Part shown: positions 12,608-24,623 of the stretch, piece by piece
How the letters are laid out: every line of letters starts with the position of its first letter
Position numbering within the stretch: the first letter of the stretch is position 1
Assembly (NCBI GenBank): GCA_008360955.1
Contig: LUCM01008884.1
Location: 45,315-109,314, forward strand
DNA: 64,000 nucleotides
Direction of reading: 5' to 3'
DNA from: Fasciolopsis buskii
Taxonomy: Eukaryota > Platyhelminthes > Trematoda > Plagiorchiida > Fasciolidae
Made by a program: the position numbers and the translations under genes
The notes under the pieces: generated by a model
The model's database searches: none
Told to the model about the DNA's origin: nothing
Seen by the model: only the letters and a program-made list of their open reading frames with translations

Positions 12608-13218
12608 TCAGCTAGTTGAAGGGGCATTCGGACTCCAACCACGAAGGCGTGAGACACCTACTTTACCTAACTTCGCTGTACATTTTCTCATCCCACGTTG
12701 CCACGTCACCTGTTGGCCTCCGCATGGCTTCTTCCATTCCTTAGGAGGAACACAAAATAAGGCACGGTATGGTAGACGAGTGTTCGTCATACGCAACACG
12801 TGACCCAACCAGCGTAGTCTACTAGATTTCATACGCTGGAACAGGATATTCTCAGAATTGACACCAAATACTAGATACCTGAACTTCACATTACTCACCC
12901 GGTCACTCCATCCAATCCTAGCCATAATATGTAGATTTAGGTAGTCGAAAACTTTCGGCCGACGAACATGTCTCGCACGCATGCTCCATGTCTCGCAACC
13001 GTACAACCGAACTGAACGCACTGCAGCACAGTACACACAACTTTCAGCTTCAGTGAAATATCAGGCCGACGCCACAAGTGCTTCAGTCCAGCATAAGCTG
13101 CTCGAGCCTTGGATATACCCATACTTATCTCCAATCCCGAACTACCATCGTTGGACACGCAGCTACCAAGGTAGGTGAAACGGTCCACAGTCGTTATTTC
13201 CTCTCCATCCAGTATCAA
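12608..13218 (-). pseudogene. RTE C-terminal domain (post-RT), frameshifted
   Basis: One frame (12937-13218) gives EEITTVDRFTYLGSCVSNDG and ARAAYAGLKHLWRRPDISL. After a frame change near 13030 another frame (12608-13036) gives RLYGCETWSMRARHVRR, WSDRVSNVKFRYLVFG, RLRWLGHVLRM and KPCGGQQVTWQRGM. These follow the palm in RTE proteins and form the thumb and C-terminal region. The rest down to 12354 is 3' untranslated sequence. Confidence 0.85.
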
Positions 13219-13229
13219 TTTCGGCGCTG

Positions 13230-14726
13230 CTGTCGTTCAGTCCCGTAACAGTACTTTGCACTTTGAAGGTGCAAAGCACATGTCAAACCGAGCAACCGAC
13301 CCTGAGAGTTTTTCTAGTGCCCGTTGTACATGGTCCGCGGATTCGAACAGCCGCACGACGTCGTCTGCGTAATCTAGGTCGCATAGCTTCCCTCCAATTC
13401 TCAGTTCGACTCCTACATCCGTAGATCTTCTAAAGCATCTTCCATCACCTCGTCCATGATGAAATTGAACAAGAATGGACAGATGGGACACCCTTGTCGA
13501 ACGCCACTAGTTGTTTCGAATGAACGTGACAGTTCACCGTATACCCTGACGTGACCATAGGTATGCGAGTACAATGCTCGCAACAGGTTCATGAACGTTG
13601 CTGGCATACCCTTCCGATGGGGAGCATTAGATAGCGCTGCCCAATCCGCCGAGTCAAACGCGCCTTTCAAGTCGAGGAAGACTACGATCGTAGGGCGGCG
13701 GTGAATGTGGCGCGTTTCGAGTATCTGTTGGAGAGTGAATATCTGGTCGATGCAACCTCGACCTGGCCGAAATCCGGCCTGTTGTTCGCGGATACTACCC
13801 TCGCGAATTGGTGTCAAACGGCGCAGCATTATCGAAGCTGACACCTTAGTAACTATCGGAATTAAACTAATCCCACGATGATTGCTGCAGTCATTCCGTG
13901 TACCCTTCTTGAAGATGGGTATAATCAGTGACTCACCCCGCGATAACGGAATACGCTTATCATTCCAAATATCACGAAGCAAGGAGGTAAGTAATTTCAT
14001 CAGCACCTCTCGACCCAATTTGAAAAGTACTGCGGGAAGGTCGTCGGGACCGGCTGCTTTTCCCCTCTGCAGAAGCCGAATATTCGACTCCACTTCCACT
14101 TCCGTTGGGGGATCAAGTGACACCTCCCAAGGATTTGCAGCTCCAAACGTCGGACTAGATACGATAGCGTATGGCCAGCTAAACTGGTCCTTGAAATGCT
14201 CTTCCCAACGATCCAGTCTTTCCTGTCTACCATGGATGAGCTCTCCATTCTTATCGCACACGACTTCACTAACCGAAGTTCGCCGCCCACCGCTATCGCG
14301 TATAAGCTTAAACAGTTTTTGACTGTTGCCTGAAGCGGACGCCACTTCCATCTCCTCGGCTACCTTAACCCACCAGTTTTCGCGGTCATTCCTGAGGCTT
14401 ATGGTCAACTGGCGCTGCAATTGCCGACGCATCTTATTCACTTCCTTGCAGTTAGGCAGCTCGCGTTTTTGCTCCATTAGACTTAGCGACGCTTGCGAGA
14501 TCCAGTGTTTCTGCTGAATGCTAGGTCTGGGACCGCAGGCGAAATTTGCTGCCAAATGCATCACCTGCTTAATTTGATCCCACTGATCGTCTACATTGCT
14601 GCTCGTCGAAGTCCTCAGTCCCTCGAAAAGTTTCTGTTCGTAGCTGTTGCGAACAGCCGAATCAGACAAACGTTCGACAGCCAATCGGGTTTGTGGCCTG
14701 CGTCGATGGCCATTCAGCTGCAGCAA
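13230..14726 (-). pseudogene. RTE reverse transcriptase, largely open but frameshifted
   Basis: A 437-codon frame (13413-14726) carries the linker (KAAGPDDLPAVLFK), the RT fingers (NHRGISLIPIVTK and QQAGFRPGRGCIDQIFTLQQ), motif A with catalytic Asp (VVFLDLKGAFDSADW) and motif B (SGVRQGCPICPFLFNF). The frame then shifts near 13420-13490, and motif C (LDYADDVVRLFESADH) continues in another frame down to about 13237. All three catalytic Asp are therefore still present but not in one frame. It copies element RNA into DNA at the nicked target. This is the longest open frame in the window. Confidence 0.88.
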
Positions 14727-14749
14727 AAATCACATTAAAACTAACGCAT

Positions 14750-15560
14750 GGTCCTACTCGACGTACGTGGTCCACAATGATCTGCAGTTCTGGACAGAAC
14801 CGCGCCGACGGTAGCTAACTGCGATTTGATCAATCTGACTCAGAGTCCCTGTCGAGTTAGAGCGTCATGTCGCAGTGCGACGCGAACTGTGTCGGAAATT
14901 TGTACTAGATAGGAATAAATGATTATCTGCTCAGAATTGGAGAAGTCTTTCCCCGTTGTCTGTTCACTGTGCAGGCAAGGCGCATCGCCCACCTAAACAG
15001 GACTCCGATGCACTCAGTTTTCCAACTTGTGCATTAAAGTCACCTGCTACCACTACAATGTCAGAGCGTTTGCTCTTCCGAACAAGGTTGACGAGGTTAT
15101 CGTAGAACTCGTCTTTCTGCATGTCAGTGCTGCAGTCTGTTGGAGCGCATTCTGAGATAACAAATAAACTACGCTTAACACTACTATCCTTTCGGACGCC
15201 GACTGATCCCTGCAGTCTCATGACACACAAGCGACTGTTGACTAGGATCCAATCTAAAAGGGCTGCTTCAGCCTTCTCACTCAAGACTTCCTACACCACG
15301 TTGACTCACAGCTTGAGCTGCTTCGTCTCTTGAAGTGCGAAGAAAATATCTTGACGAGACATTTGGCGCAGTTAGCTGAATTACTCTACTCGAATCCTGA
15401 ATTCGTGTTTCACTCACGCGGCAGACATCAATCGAAAGTGAGTCCACTGTCAGAGCCAAACACGCTTGTTGGCCAGCCTGCATTAAAGTGCGCACATTGA
15501 AGGAACCCAGATGCAGAGGCTGACGAGGCTTGAGAAAATGTGAGCTAACAGACTGAAAAC
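14750..15560 (-). pseudogene. RTE endonuclease (APE-like), frameshifted
   Basis: On the - strand the domain starts with LGSFNVRTLMQAGQQ (Asn of the first APE motif, about 15510). It continues with CRVSETRIQD (catalytic Glu, about 15410), a break near 15280-15290, then ALLDWILVNSRL, a SECAPTDCSTD segment, VVVAGDFNAQVG (Asp/Asn motif, about 15040) and QIDQIAVSYRRRGS (about 14830, where families usually have an IDHI/SDH-like motif). This enzyme nicks target DNA to prime reverse transcription. The break and substitutions argue against activity. Confidence 0.8.
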
Positions 15561-16325
15561 CACCTACTACACTACTTGACAATAAACCGTTGCGAGTATC
15601 GGGCGTGTTATCAGTGGAGATACTATGGGTAGGCAGAAGGGGCAAACAGATTGGGTTGTTAGCAGAAGAGACAGGTTGAATAAAAGGGAGGGAACTCTGA
15701 GCAGTAGCATACTTATCATCACCCATTCCCACCGCGCTCGATGCAATGGGCAGCGCGTCCTGATTATCCTGTGCGACGACCGATGCAGTATGGGATTATT
15801 TGTAGGCATGTGACTCATGGGATTTGATGGGCGGGTACTGCTAGGGAGTCCAGCCGCTAAGCAGAAGAACGATTAGGGTTCTCAACCAAAGCCTTTGGTT
15901 CTGACAAGAACCTGACTGCGAGGCAGTGGGGCAAAGCTGAGTGGAATCCCATCTACTTGGATCAGTTACTCTTCCAATCGTTTTTCCGACTGAACTGCTA
16001 AATCAGATCAACTCCCAACTTGGAGGACCAGGAGACTACTTCTTCAGGCCTCTACCCATTGACCTTGCAGGCATTATTGGATCTCCGGCTTGAGATAATC
16101 CATCTCGAATAGCTGATTGGATCATGGAGGCACGTAAGCCGTCACACCACGTCAAGGTTTAGTCTCGTTGTGACAGTGCATTTCCTATCGCAATTCCCAA
16201 GACATCATTCATTCGAGCCAACGCTATAGGGCCTCTTTAGATTGCGGTTTTTACTTTTCGGCCGCAGTTTATTCGTCATCTTTATCTCTTTTTTGATAGC
16301 AATTTCTGTTCGTGTATTATTTCAG

Positions 16326-16412
16326 GAATAAAACCGTACGTCTGTGATTTGTGTGGGAAATCCTACGCAGTTAGGTCTGTCCTCGCGATTCACAAGTCAG
16401 CTGTGCACGAAG
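16326..16412 (+). CDS. Zinc-finger exon 4 (type B)
   Basis: The acceptor TATTATTTCAG ends at 16325 and the donor GTAGGT starts at 16413, phase 1-1. One C2H2 finger, CDLC-x12-H-x4-H, core 'CGKSY' (Tyr replaces the usual Phe). Helix positions -1, 2, 3 and 6 read V, S, V, I. The linker from exon 3 is ERIKPYV, the closest to a classical KPYxC linker in the array. Confidence 0.92.
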
Positions 16413-16689
16413 GTAGGTTTACAGTTGTTGTAGCTTTCTCGTGCTATATTTTATTGCCAACCGGAAAACTTAGTGATAGAGAACAGTACGCTGCCGCCCA
16501 ACTGCTTCCCTCATCCTATCAACAGAGACCTCGTTTGCTCTTCTTTGCGGCATCAGGTTTCAATGTCATGGTTTCCTGTCTCCTGTTCAAAGTAGACTGC
16601 GCTTAAGCATTTGTGGCTTGCCCCTTCCACTGCACTCATGCTCGATACATATCATAAAATATTCATTTTGCAACAAATCCTAGACCAGT

Positions 16690-17070
16690 GGGACACACTC
16701 CGTAGACTCACTTTGTCAGTCTTTCGTTGATCTGACATCCGAATTCATCACGAGAATTAGTGTTTGTCAGGGTTGCTCCCTTTCACATTTTCTTTCTAAT
16801 TTCGTCATGACTTGATACTGGAAATCCTCCTATCCTCATAGTTGAATAATGATAGTGTTTTCTCAGACAGAAAGCTGTCCGACTTAGCATACAAAGACAA
16901 TGTTAAGCTACTGAGTGAAGAGTGAAATCAGTTTCAGGGTTTTCTCGATCATCTAAACGAAAGCGTAAGTGCGTTTGGTACTCATTTTACACCTTTAAGG
17001 TACATAATGCTGTTTCAGCATTGAATGGCATCAGAGCCGAACGTTGTTCTTGCAGTGGAACAATTGGATG
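16690..17070 (+). mobile_element. RTE-like RT fragment, strongly decayed
   Basis: On the + strand, GCSLSHFLSNFVM-like residues (about 16765-16810) match the RT QGCPLSPFLFNFVM motif. FLDHLNESVSAFGTHFTP follows (about 16940-16995), matching the segment after the YADD box. Stops interrupt it. It lies immediately downstream of exon 4. Confidence 0.5.
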
Positions 17071-17082
17071 AGTTGGATAGAT

Positions 17083-17830
17083 TTAGCTAATTGCTGAGTT
17101 GTATCTCACCTGGTGGTAATATATCAAAGAAAGTGTTTTCGCGCATACAAAATGCCTCATTGCCATCACTGATTGCAGGCATGTGCGATGTCGATGTGGT
17201 ATACGGGTATCGGTAACAGCTGCGATACACTCATTAGCGATGCGGTCGGCTTCGAAATAGCCGTTGAGAGCAGACGATATGCAAAGACTTTCGGTGGTCA
17301 AACACCGTTGTCTTTGTAGCATTGTTAGAATATGGTGGATGAATTTTGTGAGTAACTCATACGTTAGACGTAAGGTACTGGGTCCTGTATTCCAGTCTTT
17401 GGAACAGGCAACGATTAGGAGTAGGTTGAGGTGATTGGGACATGTTTTGCCCATGTCCACAGAACAACTGCCTCGTTGTACATTGTTGTGCGAGAGAGGT
17501 AGTGGTTGGAAGAAGGTTAGGGACGATCAGTCGATGGCGTGATAGAAAAGTATGAAAAGCTTATCCGATGTGCTGCCTCGTGTAGGTGCAGCCAAACTAC
17601 CAGGCTGAGGTCCACAAGATCCCCCGAAACGATGGCTGGAGACAATAGATGATGGGCGGGATCAAATGCCGATGAATAGTCTAGAAAGGCTCGGTGGACA
17701 GATTTCATGGATGCACGTAAAGTCTTGCAAGTGTGGTGAACGAAGGAGGTGACAGCGTCCAAAGTGGACCAGTCGGTTTTATGGATTCTAGTTGTTGTAG
17801 AAACCAAACTGTTATTGTCACCAAGTCTAC
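17083..17830 (-). mobile_element. Non-LTR RT-derived repeat fragment
   Basis: On the - strand, TTTRIHKTDWSTLDAVTSF and then VHRAFLDYSSAFDPAHHLLS resemble RT motif A of CR1-like elements (AFLDxSSAFD). The section 17321-17654 is repeated at 24817-25150 without gaps. The rest of the open reading down to 17083 has no recognised domain. Confidence 0.45.
17321..17654. repeat. 334-bp direct repeat, copy 1 (partner at 24817-25150)
   Basis: The two segments have a constant offset of 7496 with no gaps and only a few substitutions (for example AACAACTGC against AACGACTGC, and GGCTGAGG against GGTTGAGG). Such similarity shows a recent common origin. Confidence 0.9.
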
Positions 17831-17885
17831 GGGAGGTTTCTAACGACTTGATAAAAATACTAATGGCAATAAATCAATGCCAATG

Positions 17886-17904
17886 ACAACAACAACAACA
17901 ACAA
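17886..17904. repeat. (AAC)n microsatellite
   Basis: Six AAC units in a row. Confidence 0.85.
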
Positions 17905-18858
17905 AATAATGATGCCTCTTGTAATAATGGATTTTTTCTCATATTGTCAATGAATCTCGCTGTTCTCTAGTATCGAGGTCGACGGTTTTGCTAGGAAAAT
18001 ATTTGTCACCTACTTTCCTGTACCGTATTGCTATCTATCTCATTTGGATACTCAATCTGGATTCCGGTGACATCTTTTGATCCTTTGCGTATCCTTTTTA
18101 ATGTCCCGAACCCCGTCGCATTTATGACTTATAGAATTATAGCGACGAAATTCATCACAGGGTACACGTCTTTTGACAATATTTGAGTTAAAATATTGAA
18201 TTTTCAATTTTTTTGTGTGGACTTTATGCTTCGCGAAATCTGGGGAAACCCACGAATGCCATATTTAATAGGTTCTAGGGTGTCTCGAATTGTCGTTTTT
18301 TTACAAAGACGTCTCCTGCGATTTGGTTGATTCACCTGAGGAAATAAGGCAATCCATCGACTTCCTCTCTTATCAGTCATGGGAATCACGTTCATCTACT
18401 TCCGTTCATGATTTGAAGTCTAGTTGGTCCAACTTCATACTGCACTCGTGCACCAAAGAACAAAACTGGCCCAGTCTACTTTTTGATCATTGCCGAAGAT
18501 CACATGGTCTCAAAAACGTTTCTTCAGCTCTACAAATTGGGTTGAGTTTCACACACTTGGGATACCTAAATTAATCCGTATTTTTACAGTTCACCTTATT
18601 AGTCGGCCTGTTGAGCAAACCAGCTTTGTTATTAGCTTCGTTATCTTGGCAAAAGCGAATCCGAGGAACGGAAATGAAAACCATACAATTCGGAAGTGCT
18701 TTGCAGTTGTCGAGTAGAGTAAATTAGCAGATATCCCAAAAATATGATGGAATTTACAGTAGGTCTAATTAATCTTCTTGTAATCAGCCTTTTACGACAT
18801 TTTTTGTCACATTTGTTTGTGTACTAATCGGCAGCATTTTCGTTTTTTTTTATTGCAG
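17905..18858. other. Intron 4 end, nothing recognised
   Basis: Short open frames on both strands at about 18200-18717 show no domain; the T-rich acceptor tract of exon 5 ends the stretch. Confidence 0.35.
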
Positions 18859-18945
18859 GTAAACGACCATTCGTTTGCGAGACTTGTGGTTCAGCTTTTT
18901 CGCGTATAAAAAATATGCGAAGGCATCAGACCGTCGTTCACGAAA
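18859..18945 (+). CDS. Zinc-finger exon 5 (type A)
   Basis: The acceptor TTTTATTGCAG ends at 18858 after a T-rich tract, and the donor GTAAGT starts at 18946, phase 1-1. One C2H2 finger, CETC-x12-H-x4-H, core 'CGSAF'. Helix positions -1, 2, 3 and 6 read R, K, N, R, a basic set shared in part with fingers 7 and 9. The linker from exon 4 is EGKRPFV. Confidence 0.93.
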
Positions 18946-20000
18946 GTAAGTGTGTCATGTCTGGATTCTATTCGGAACGTCTGGTTCGTGCACGGCCCTA
19001 TTCATCGGGTAAGCGTGCAGTCCGACTAGCGATTTCCCGTCCACTTACGCTGTTATTAGTGATTACCTTGCAAAGTAATTTCCAGTCTTCGTGCTAGAAT
19101 GTTATTTGAATTGTGAGCTGAGTTCATATGGATACTCGCAGTCCAATTTATAGTCACACGACTGGAGGCTGTTGTTCTAAAGCTCACCCTTGTTTGGTCG
19201 ATCAGCAACGTTTGTGAAATCACCGAGTAATTCTAAACTGGATTAAGCATCCTTGTTCACTTTTTCCAAGTGAGACTCTGGTAGCAAGCCACCTGATATG
19301 TTCAAATTAGGGAGATAGTTGAACTATATAGTACCGAGCACGCATACCTGACACGCAGCAATAACCGCAGAAACGGTGGTTAACTTCCCGGGCGAATATT
19401 GTCCTACCATTTATGTGCACGTAGGGCTTGCGATCTAAACAGTTTTCATTCGAATTTATATCAAATTCGCCCGCGGTTTCTTTGTAACTGAAATCGGATT
19501 TATCCCTGGGATTTAAAACGCAAGTCGTGTGAAATGGATTCCGAATTCATCATCGCGTCACTCTGCGTCTCCAAATGGTGAATTCGGTTCAGACCTCTTT
19601 TATGCAATGTGAGTGGTAGATACATTCCCATCATCTGATCAACTCAAGCATCAAAGGGAGGTTTCCAATGTTGCTAAGCTCCAGTCGAAGACCGAATATC
19701 TCACCTAGAAACGGGAATTTGTGCAATAGTTTCTCAATTGTTTGCTCGGTGCTACGAGCTGAAGTGGACGGCGCTTTTTGATGAACGTCTGAATCCAGCA
19801 ACAGAAGTTTCCCATGACTCACTTCTTCGCAGGATATTTGCTATTAAACAAATGTTATCATAACAGTCATGTGAAAACCCTAGATGCAGAGATTCCCTTG
19901 TTTAGTTGCTAACACAGTCGAGTATTGACGAAATATGAAAAGGAATACCTAGTTATCGCACCAGTCTGGCTTTCCATCCAAATAAAACAACTCAAAAATG
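18946..20000. other. Intron 5 stretch with nothing recognised
   Basis: No repeat or coding signature supported beyond the intron start that resembles those after exons 1 and 3. Confidence 0.35.
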
Positions 20001-20115
20001 CATGCTAAGACTATCCGGACCAAACGACGTAAGGAGTGTATCGAAAAATCGATGCGCCATGTATTGGTTTTTTTATTGTGAATGATATAATATTAATAAC
20101 CAACATGCTAAGACT
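20001..20115 (-). mobile_element. Short Penelope-like insertion with 12-bp target-site duplication
   Basis: CATGCTAAGACT occurs at 20001-20012 and again at 20104-20115. Between the copies lie 91 nt that match the PLE segment at about 42317-42400 (GGACCAAACGACGTAAG, then ATCGATGCGCCATGTATTGG and TGTGAATGATATAATATTAATAAC). The flanking duplication shows this short piece inserted as a unit. Confidence 0.75.
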
Positions 20116-20169
20116 GTTCCGAAACACGCCCGCTAAAGAGCTAAGACTGTCACCGATTAATAACATCAA

Positions 20170-21740
20170 TCAGCACTGGTCGCTCGTCGAGAATGATCTG
20201 CATTCTGTTGGCTTAGTGAAGTGTCGCCTGACCTGTCGTGCTGTGTTACCTTGGATTTCTTCCGAATCTTTACGGTTTCCTGATGCCAGCCGGTTTATCC
20301 TAGCTGGTGAAGAGTAAAAAACGCGGTTCAGCAAGAGACGTGAACTAGTCGCAAGATTACTTAGGAATCGCAAGAGCTGGTGGTTTAATGGCCCATTCGA
20401 GATGGAACATAATACCCTTTTGGTAAATTCATGCAAGTTGTTTCACCTCATTAGAGTTATCGGTAGTAAAGAACAGTTTAGGGGAAAAGACCTATGAAGC
20501 TGACGGTTCGCCCGTCCAAAATCAGCAGTGACATGTTGTACGCTGGTCGGAACATCTTAAAGTTCACCGTACCTGACCTCGAGCATCAGCTCCTCTCATG
20601 GCTGTTGCGACTCCCGCCCTTTAGTTTGTTTCGGCATATCCACCTTCTAAGGGTGATATTCTCGGGAAAATTCAAACTTAGTGGCCTCATAAAGCAACAA
20701 GCTGTATTTGAAGATGAGGGAACTGAACTGGTGGGAAAACTTAGAGTTTTATTCTCGGAGATCTGGTATTCCCAGGTGGCCTCCCATTCGTTGGACAGAA
20801 ACGATTACTGTCGTAGTGACTGCGCTAACCACAAGCATATTAGCCTAATCCCGATAGCATCAAACCTGCAAGCACCGGTTGTACAATACGCGTGAAGCAC
20901 AAACTCGCTAATGGAACGTTGGCTTTCGTGCAGGTCTTGGATGCGTCGATCAAATCTTCACCCTCCGACAGTTTTTAGATTGACCTTTCGGCAGGACTTG
21001 TGTATGTCAGTCCTCAAAGAGTTCTACCGTGGTATCCGTTTGGGACTTACAGATAGTTGTCGCTACTATTCGTGGTGTCCAGAGGACTATGGCAAAGCTC
21101 CCTCATATTCCCATTACTTTTAAACTTTGTTCTGTTGAACGCTTTGTCTTGCATTTTGGATGGTGCCCCTGAACTCCTCCTCCGCATACTGATGATATCT
21201 TCGTGCTTAGTGAGGATGACAAGCAATCCCGTTGGACGGTTTGACGATTGGGATATCGGGATACAGTATGTCTTATCCACCGTCGAAGTGCAAGATGATT
21301 TTTAAAGTCTGGCAGAAGCCTATGCCTTCTCTAACCGCTTGTGGTGAACAGTTGGGGGTTTTTTAATAGATTTAAGTATCTCAGGCGTCTGATTGCAACT
21401 GTTGTAAATTTAGGGAACACCATCACACAGCGAACAGCGAAAGCCATAGCAGCTTTCGCAAACCTGCGAAACATGTATCCGGTATCGTCGTAAAGACTGG
21501 AATGTACAAATCCAATCTTGTTCTAATCTTATTTACTTTTCCCAAGCTTAGTAATCGTGCAACCCCGCCTTCGGTGGTTTGGACGCATTTTGTGTATGTT
21601 TCTGTGCCTTTGTCGCACGTGCTGTGAAGGGCTGGAACAAACGACGCGGCGATCAGGCCATGAATTGGCTTAGATGAACTTAGCTTTTGATTATGCACTG
21701 CTTTAGTGTTCTCCAACTTCCAGATTAGACGCAAGATATG
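20170..21740 (+). mobile_element. Decayed RTE-like retrotransposon (second subfamily)
   Basis: From left to right on the + strand it has a linker (RRELN-like, then KLTVRPSKISSD at about 20494), an RT finger piece (CANHKHISLIPIAS, about 20820) and FRQDLCMSVLKEFYRG (about 20985-21030). A FKYLRRLIATV segment follows with AAFANLRNMY (about 21370-21480), then a C-terminal piece around 21560-21680. Frames change often and YADD is not preserved. It aligns with the + strand copy at 46.7-48.4 kb. Confidence 0.65.
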
Positions 21741-23224
21741 AGGATTGCTTAGAATCTAAGTCAGTGGCGTGAAGAATACATTACCTGTTTCTAAAACTCT
21801 TGTTTGCCGAGATCAACACGACAAATAATGACTCAAAATTCAACCGAATGGAGATCATGGAATCTGAAACAAGGACGGCTCTCGATGGACAAAAAAGATA
21901 TCTCTGTGCAGATTTTATGTTTTATATATATATATATTGTGTATATTTAAGTTTAGTCAAAATTTCACTGTGCCCTAGAGGTTCGGTAAGGTTGTTGCTG
22001 TGTTCGCACAGGTCTGTGTGACTTGTTCATGTATAACCTCGAGTCTCTTAGGCGTTCGTTTTCGACTGGTAGCCACACCCAGTTCAACTGTTCAGTGTTT
22101 AATGTTAACAGCTCTAGTGATTTTAGGTATCTGATTTAGGATCCTAAATGCTCGTCGAGTTCATATATGAAATTGGCTTGAGGAATAGAATTTAGTCTGT
22201 ATGTAAAAAACTGTTATCTATCAAGCTTGATCCGAGCAGCCAAGCAAAACTCCAGTTGAAGGTAGCAAAATACACAGGACATTTCGATGGAACGCAGCTT
22301 GATGCTTGCTATCCGAGCGTACATCGCACGCAGATCGAATAAGCTGTTCATTCTGTTACATAAACAACATATCTGTTCAACAAGTTTCACAAGTAATAAA
22401 TATTTTTGAAATCGGTTGCTGCACCACGGATGCAACACAACTCTCGAGAGACTTAACCTGATCGTGATGCCAAGATGCGATCACTGGCATATGTGGTGAA
22501 ATCAAGGGTGCCTGATAACTGGCAAGAAAAGCAACCATTGTGGATCGGTTTTCCGGAACGGATTGTAACTAGAAAGTTTAAGTTTATTCATGCGTTCCCT
22601 CCCCCGGAAGGATTTGTGCAATATGCTGCCATTTATCCAAGTGCGCACTCTTTGATATAAACGCGGCGAACGGAAATCACAATCAGATTAATCAGTGTGC
22701 AATAGGATATGCTGAGCTTAATTTTAGTATTTCCTGGGGCTGCCAAGTTAACCCATTGGGTTGTAACTGACGCGAGAATGCTGGCTTATAGGCCTGGGTG
22801 CGAATTAACGAAATGTGGACTTACAATCTCTTTTGAAAATGAATGGCGTTTGCGATCGTCCTCTCGACCTTATTGATCGAGGCCTTAGCGATCGTTCTTG
22901 TTGGTCACCGTTCGAACATCCACATGACGGGCATTGGATCGCCTACACGATTCAGGCGCATTTCGTTCACTTTTCGGATGCAAATCAGATAGCACAGTTT
23001 CTTGTTTGACAGTTAGCCGTCGGATTCCTCTCGTTTGACCGAAGTCGCAATTGTTCCTGCTGAAGTACACGATGCGAATTGGCACGGCAGTCCACAGTGT
23101 AGACGTTGCATTTTCTATCATCGCCGAATATGTCCGTGGCCTGTCTTCCGTCAGCTAAATTGCGTATTGGGATCAAGGTGACTGACGTGGACCACTCATT
23201 TTTCTCAGGGTCATAAAAATCGAT
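21741..23224. other. Intron 5 stretch with nothing recognised
   Basis: A short (TA)n lies at about 21923-21937. Otherwise no gene or repeat is supported. Confidence 0.35.
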
Positions 23225-23420
23225 TTATTGACTCGCCATAACTATGCCTGCGATGCTGATTGATGCAGCTGTGCAAATCAGCCACGTTTTGATGTTTTGC
23301 GATTGTAAAACTTGTCTTGAGAAAGACTACCCGCGGTAGTCGAAACGTTGGCGCATTACATCTACCAACAACGCTGTGTTATTAACATTATATCATTTAC
23401 AATTAAAAATCACTTCTCTT
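23225..23420 (+). mobile_element. Penelope-like element terminus with hammerhead-like motif
   Basis: CTTGAGAAAGACTACC, a short loop and GGTAGTCGAAACG (about 23318-23347) form a perfect small stem followed by GAAAC. CGTTGGCGCATTACATCTACC and the shared ACAACGCTGTGTTATTAA tail follow. The same sequence forms each half of the palindrome at 43251-43429. PLEs are known to carry hammerhead ribozyme motifs in their terminal repeats. Here the TGAGAA before the stem departs from the TGANGA consensus, so activity is doubtful. Confidence 0.6.
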
Positions 23421-24295
23421 TTTCAATCGTTTTACACAATCATCCAAAACCCCGTTCATGTCTAGGTGATTCTTCCGTCGAAGTTCACCGTAACAATTTC
23501 GTCATTATTTCTCATCTCTGAGACAAAATAATTTCTCTTTCACAAATTGTGGCTATCTAAATGCCCCTATTCCTCTCTCTGCGTGAGAATATCGGCTTTG
23601 ATTTGTGTACAGACAGTATTTTGTCTGAGTCACGATTCTAAGGTATAGGGGTTTTGCTTCTGAATCAGGAGCCAGGCAAGTTGAATGTCATCGTTGACAA
23701 ATTTGACCTCTGTCCGGCTACGTTTACGATGTGTTATGTATATCCGAGGCTGTAGTTGCATATGGAAAGGCTTGCTCGACGTTTTGCATTAGGTACATCT
23801 TTGATGTCTTCGTGATACCCGATTATTGGTCATGGCTATTGTTATGCGAAAACACTACGTCCTTTACACAGCTTTACGATTAACCACCGATATGATGATC
23901 GACCCCTCGAGGTGCAAGTTAGCGACACCCCGGGAAGCGTAAGGCTCTGCCCCAGACCACTTGGGTGGTAGGCATTGATCGGCTATCGGCTGACACTTTC
24001 TCACACGTCACCTTGGATGATGACTCGGTGCTGCTCTAATTTCAGTATATGAATACACCGCTACTAGCATCACCAGTTTAGAGAGTTCTTTAGGCCAAAC
24101 GGTATAACTCTTCACTGTATTCATTTATTAAACATGTAATGTGAAAAACCCAAATGTAAGTTGCGTAACCGTTCAGGCAGCAATCAGTCTTTTCTGGTAT
24201 TTTATAATCTTCAATCTTCGCTCATTCTCTGTTCGTTATCCATAACGGTTCTGATTCTTTTCTTATATGCACTGTTTGTTCCTGTGGAACTTTAG
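23421..24295. other. Intron 5 end, nothing recognised
   Basis: No repeat or coding signature supported up to the acceptor of exon 6. Confidence 0.35.
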
Positions 24296-24382
24296 AAAGA
24301 AGACCCCACGTGTGTGACATATGTGGGAAAGCATTTTGCGAGAGATCCTTCATGTTGAAGCACAAGACCGCAGTTCATGAAG
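24296..24382 (+). CDS. Zinc-finger exon 6 (type B)
   Basis: The acceptor GGAACTTTAG ends at 24295 and the donor GTGAGA starts at 24383, phase 1-1. One C2H2 finger, CDIC-x12-H-x4-H, core 'CGKAF'. Helix positions -1, 2, 3 and 6 read E, S, F, K. An extra Cys follows the core Phe. The linker from exon 5 is EKRRPHV. Confidence 0.93.
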
Positions 24383-24623
24383 GTGAGATTTTGTTGTTGC
24401 TGTTTGAACTTCCGACGAAAAATGTTTGTTTATAAAATATTCTTTTCCCGGGTGCTCCCTGCTTTCATTTTGTGGGATTTGACAACTTCGTTTAATCGTG
24501 TCTTTGAATAACTCTTATGAATGGTGGAAGATCCACTGCAAAATAACAAATAGAATAACCATATGGAAGCGAAAAAAATTCGAATGAAAGGAAGACACTG
24601 ACTGCAGCACTAAGCAACAGTAT

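Larger units (their letters stand above)
12317..16165 (-). mobile_element. RTE-like non-LTR retrotransposon, longest copy
   Basis: The element lies antisense to the zinc-finger gene inside intron 3. From right to left it holds a long 5' region (about 15750-16165), an APE-type endonuclease, an RT and a C-terminal domain. It ends in a (GAT)n-type tail seen as (ATC/ACC)n at 12317-12353. The 5' boundary near 16165 is where similarity to the copy ending near 51390 stops. Several frameshifts and at least one missing junction make it non-autonomous as assembled. The RT sequence resembles the schistosome SR2/RTE type from memory, which needs a search to confirm. Fragments at 5.0, 33.5, 39.2, 48.5 and 52.6 kb are of the same subfamily. 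Confidence 0.9.

Noticed and set aside
13882..14738. + strand open frames opposite the RTE reverse transcriptase
   Set aside because: They are antisense shadows of the RT frame and carry no motif of their own.
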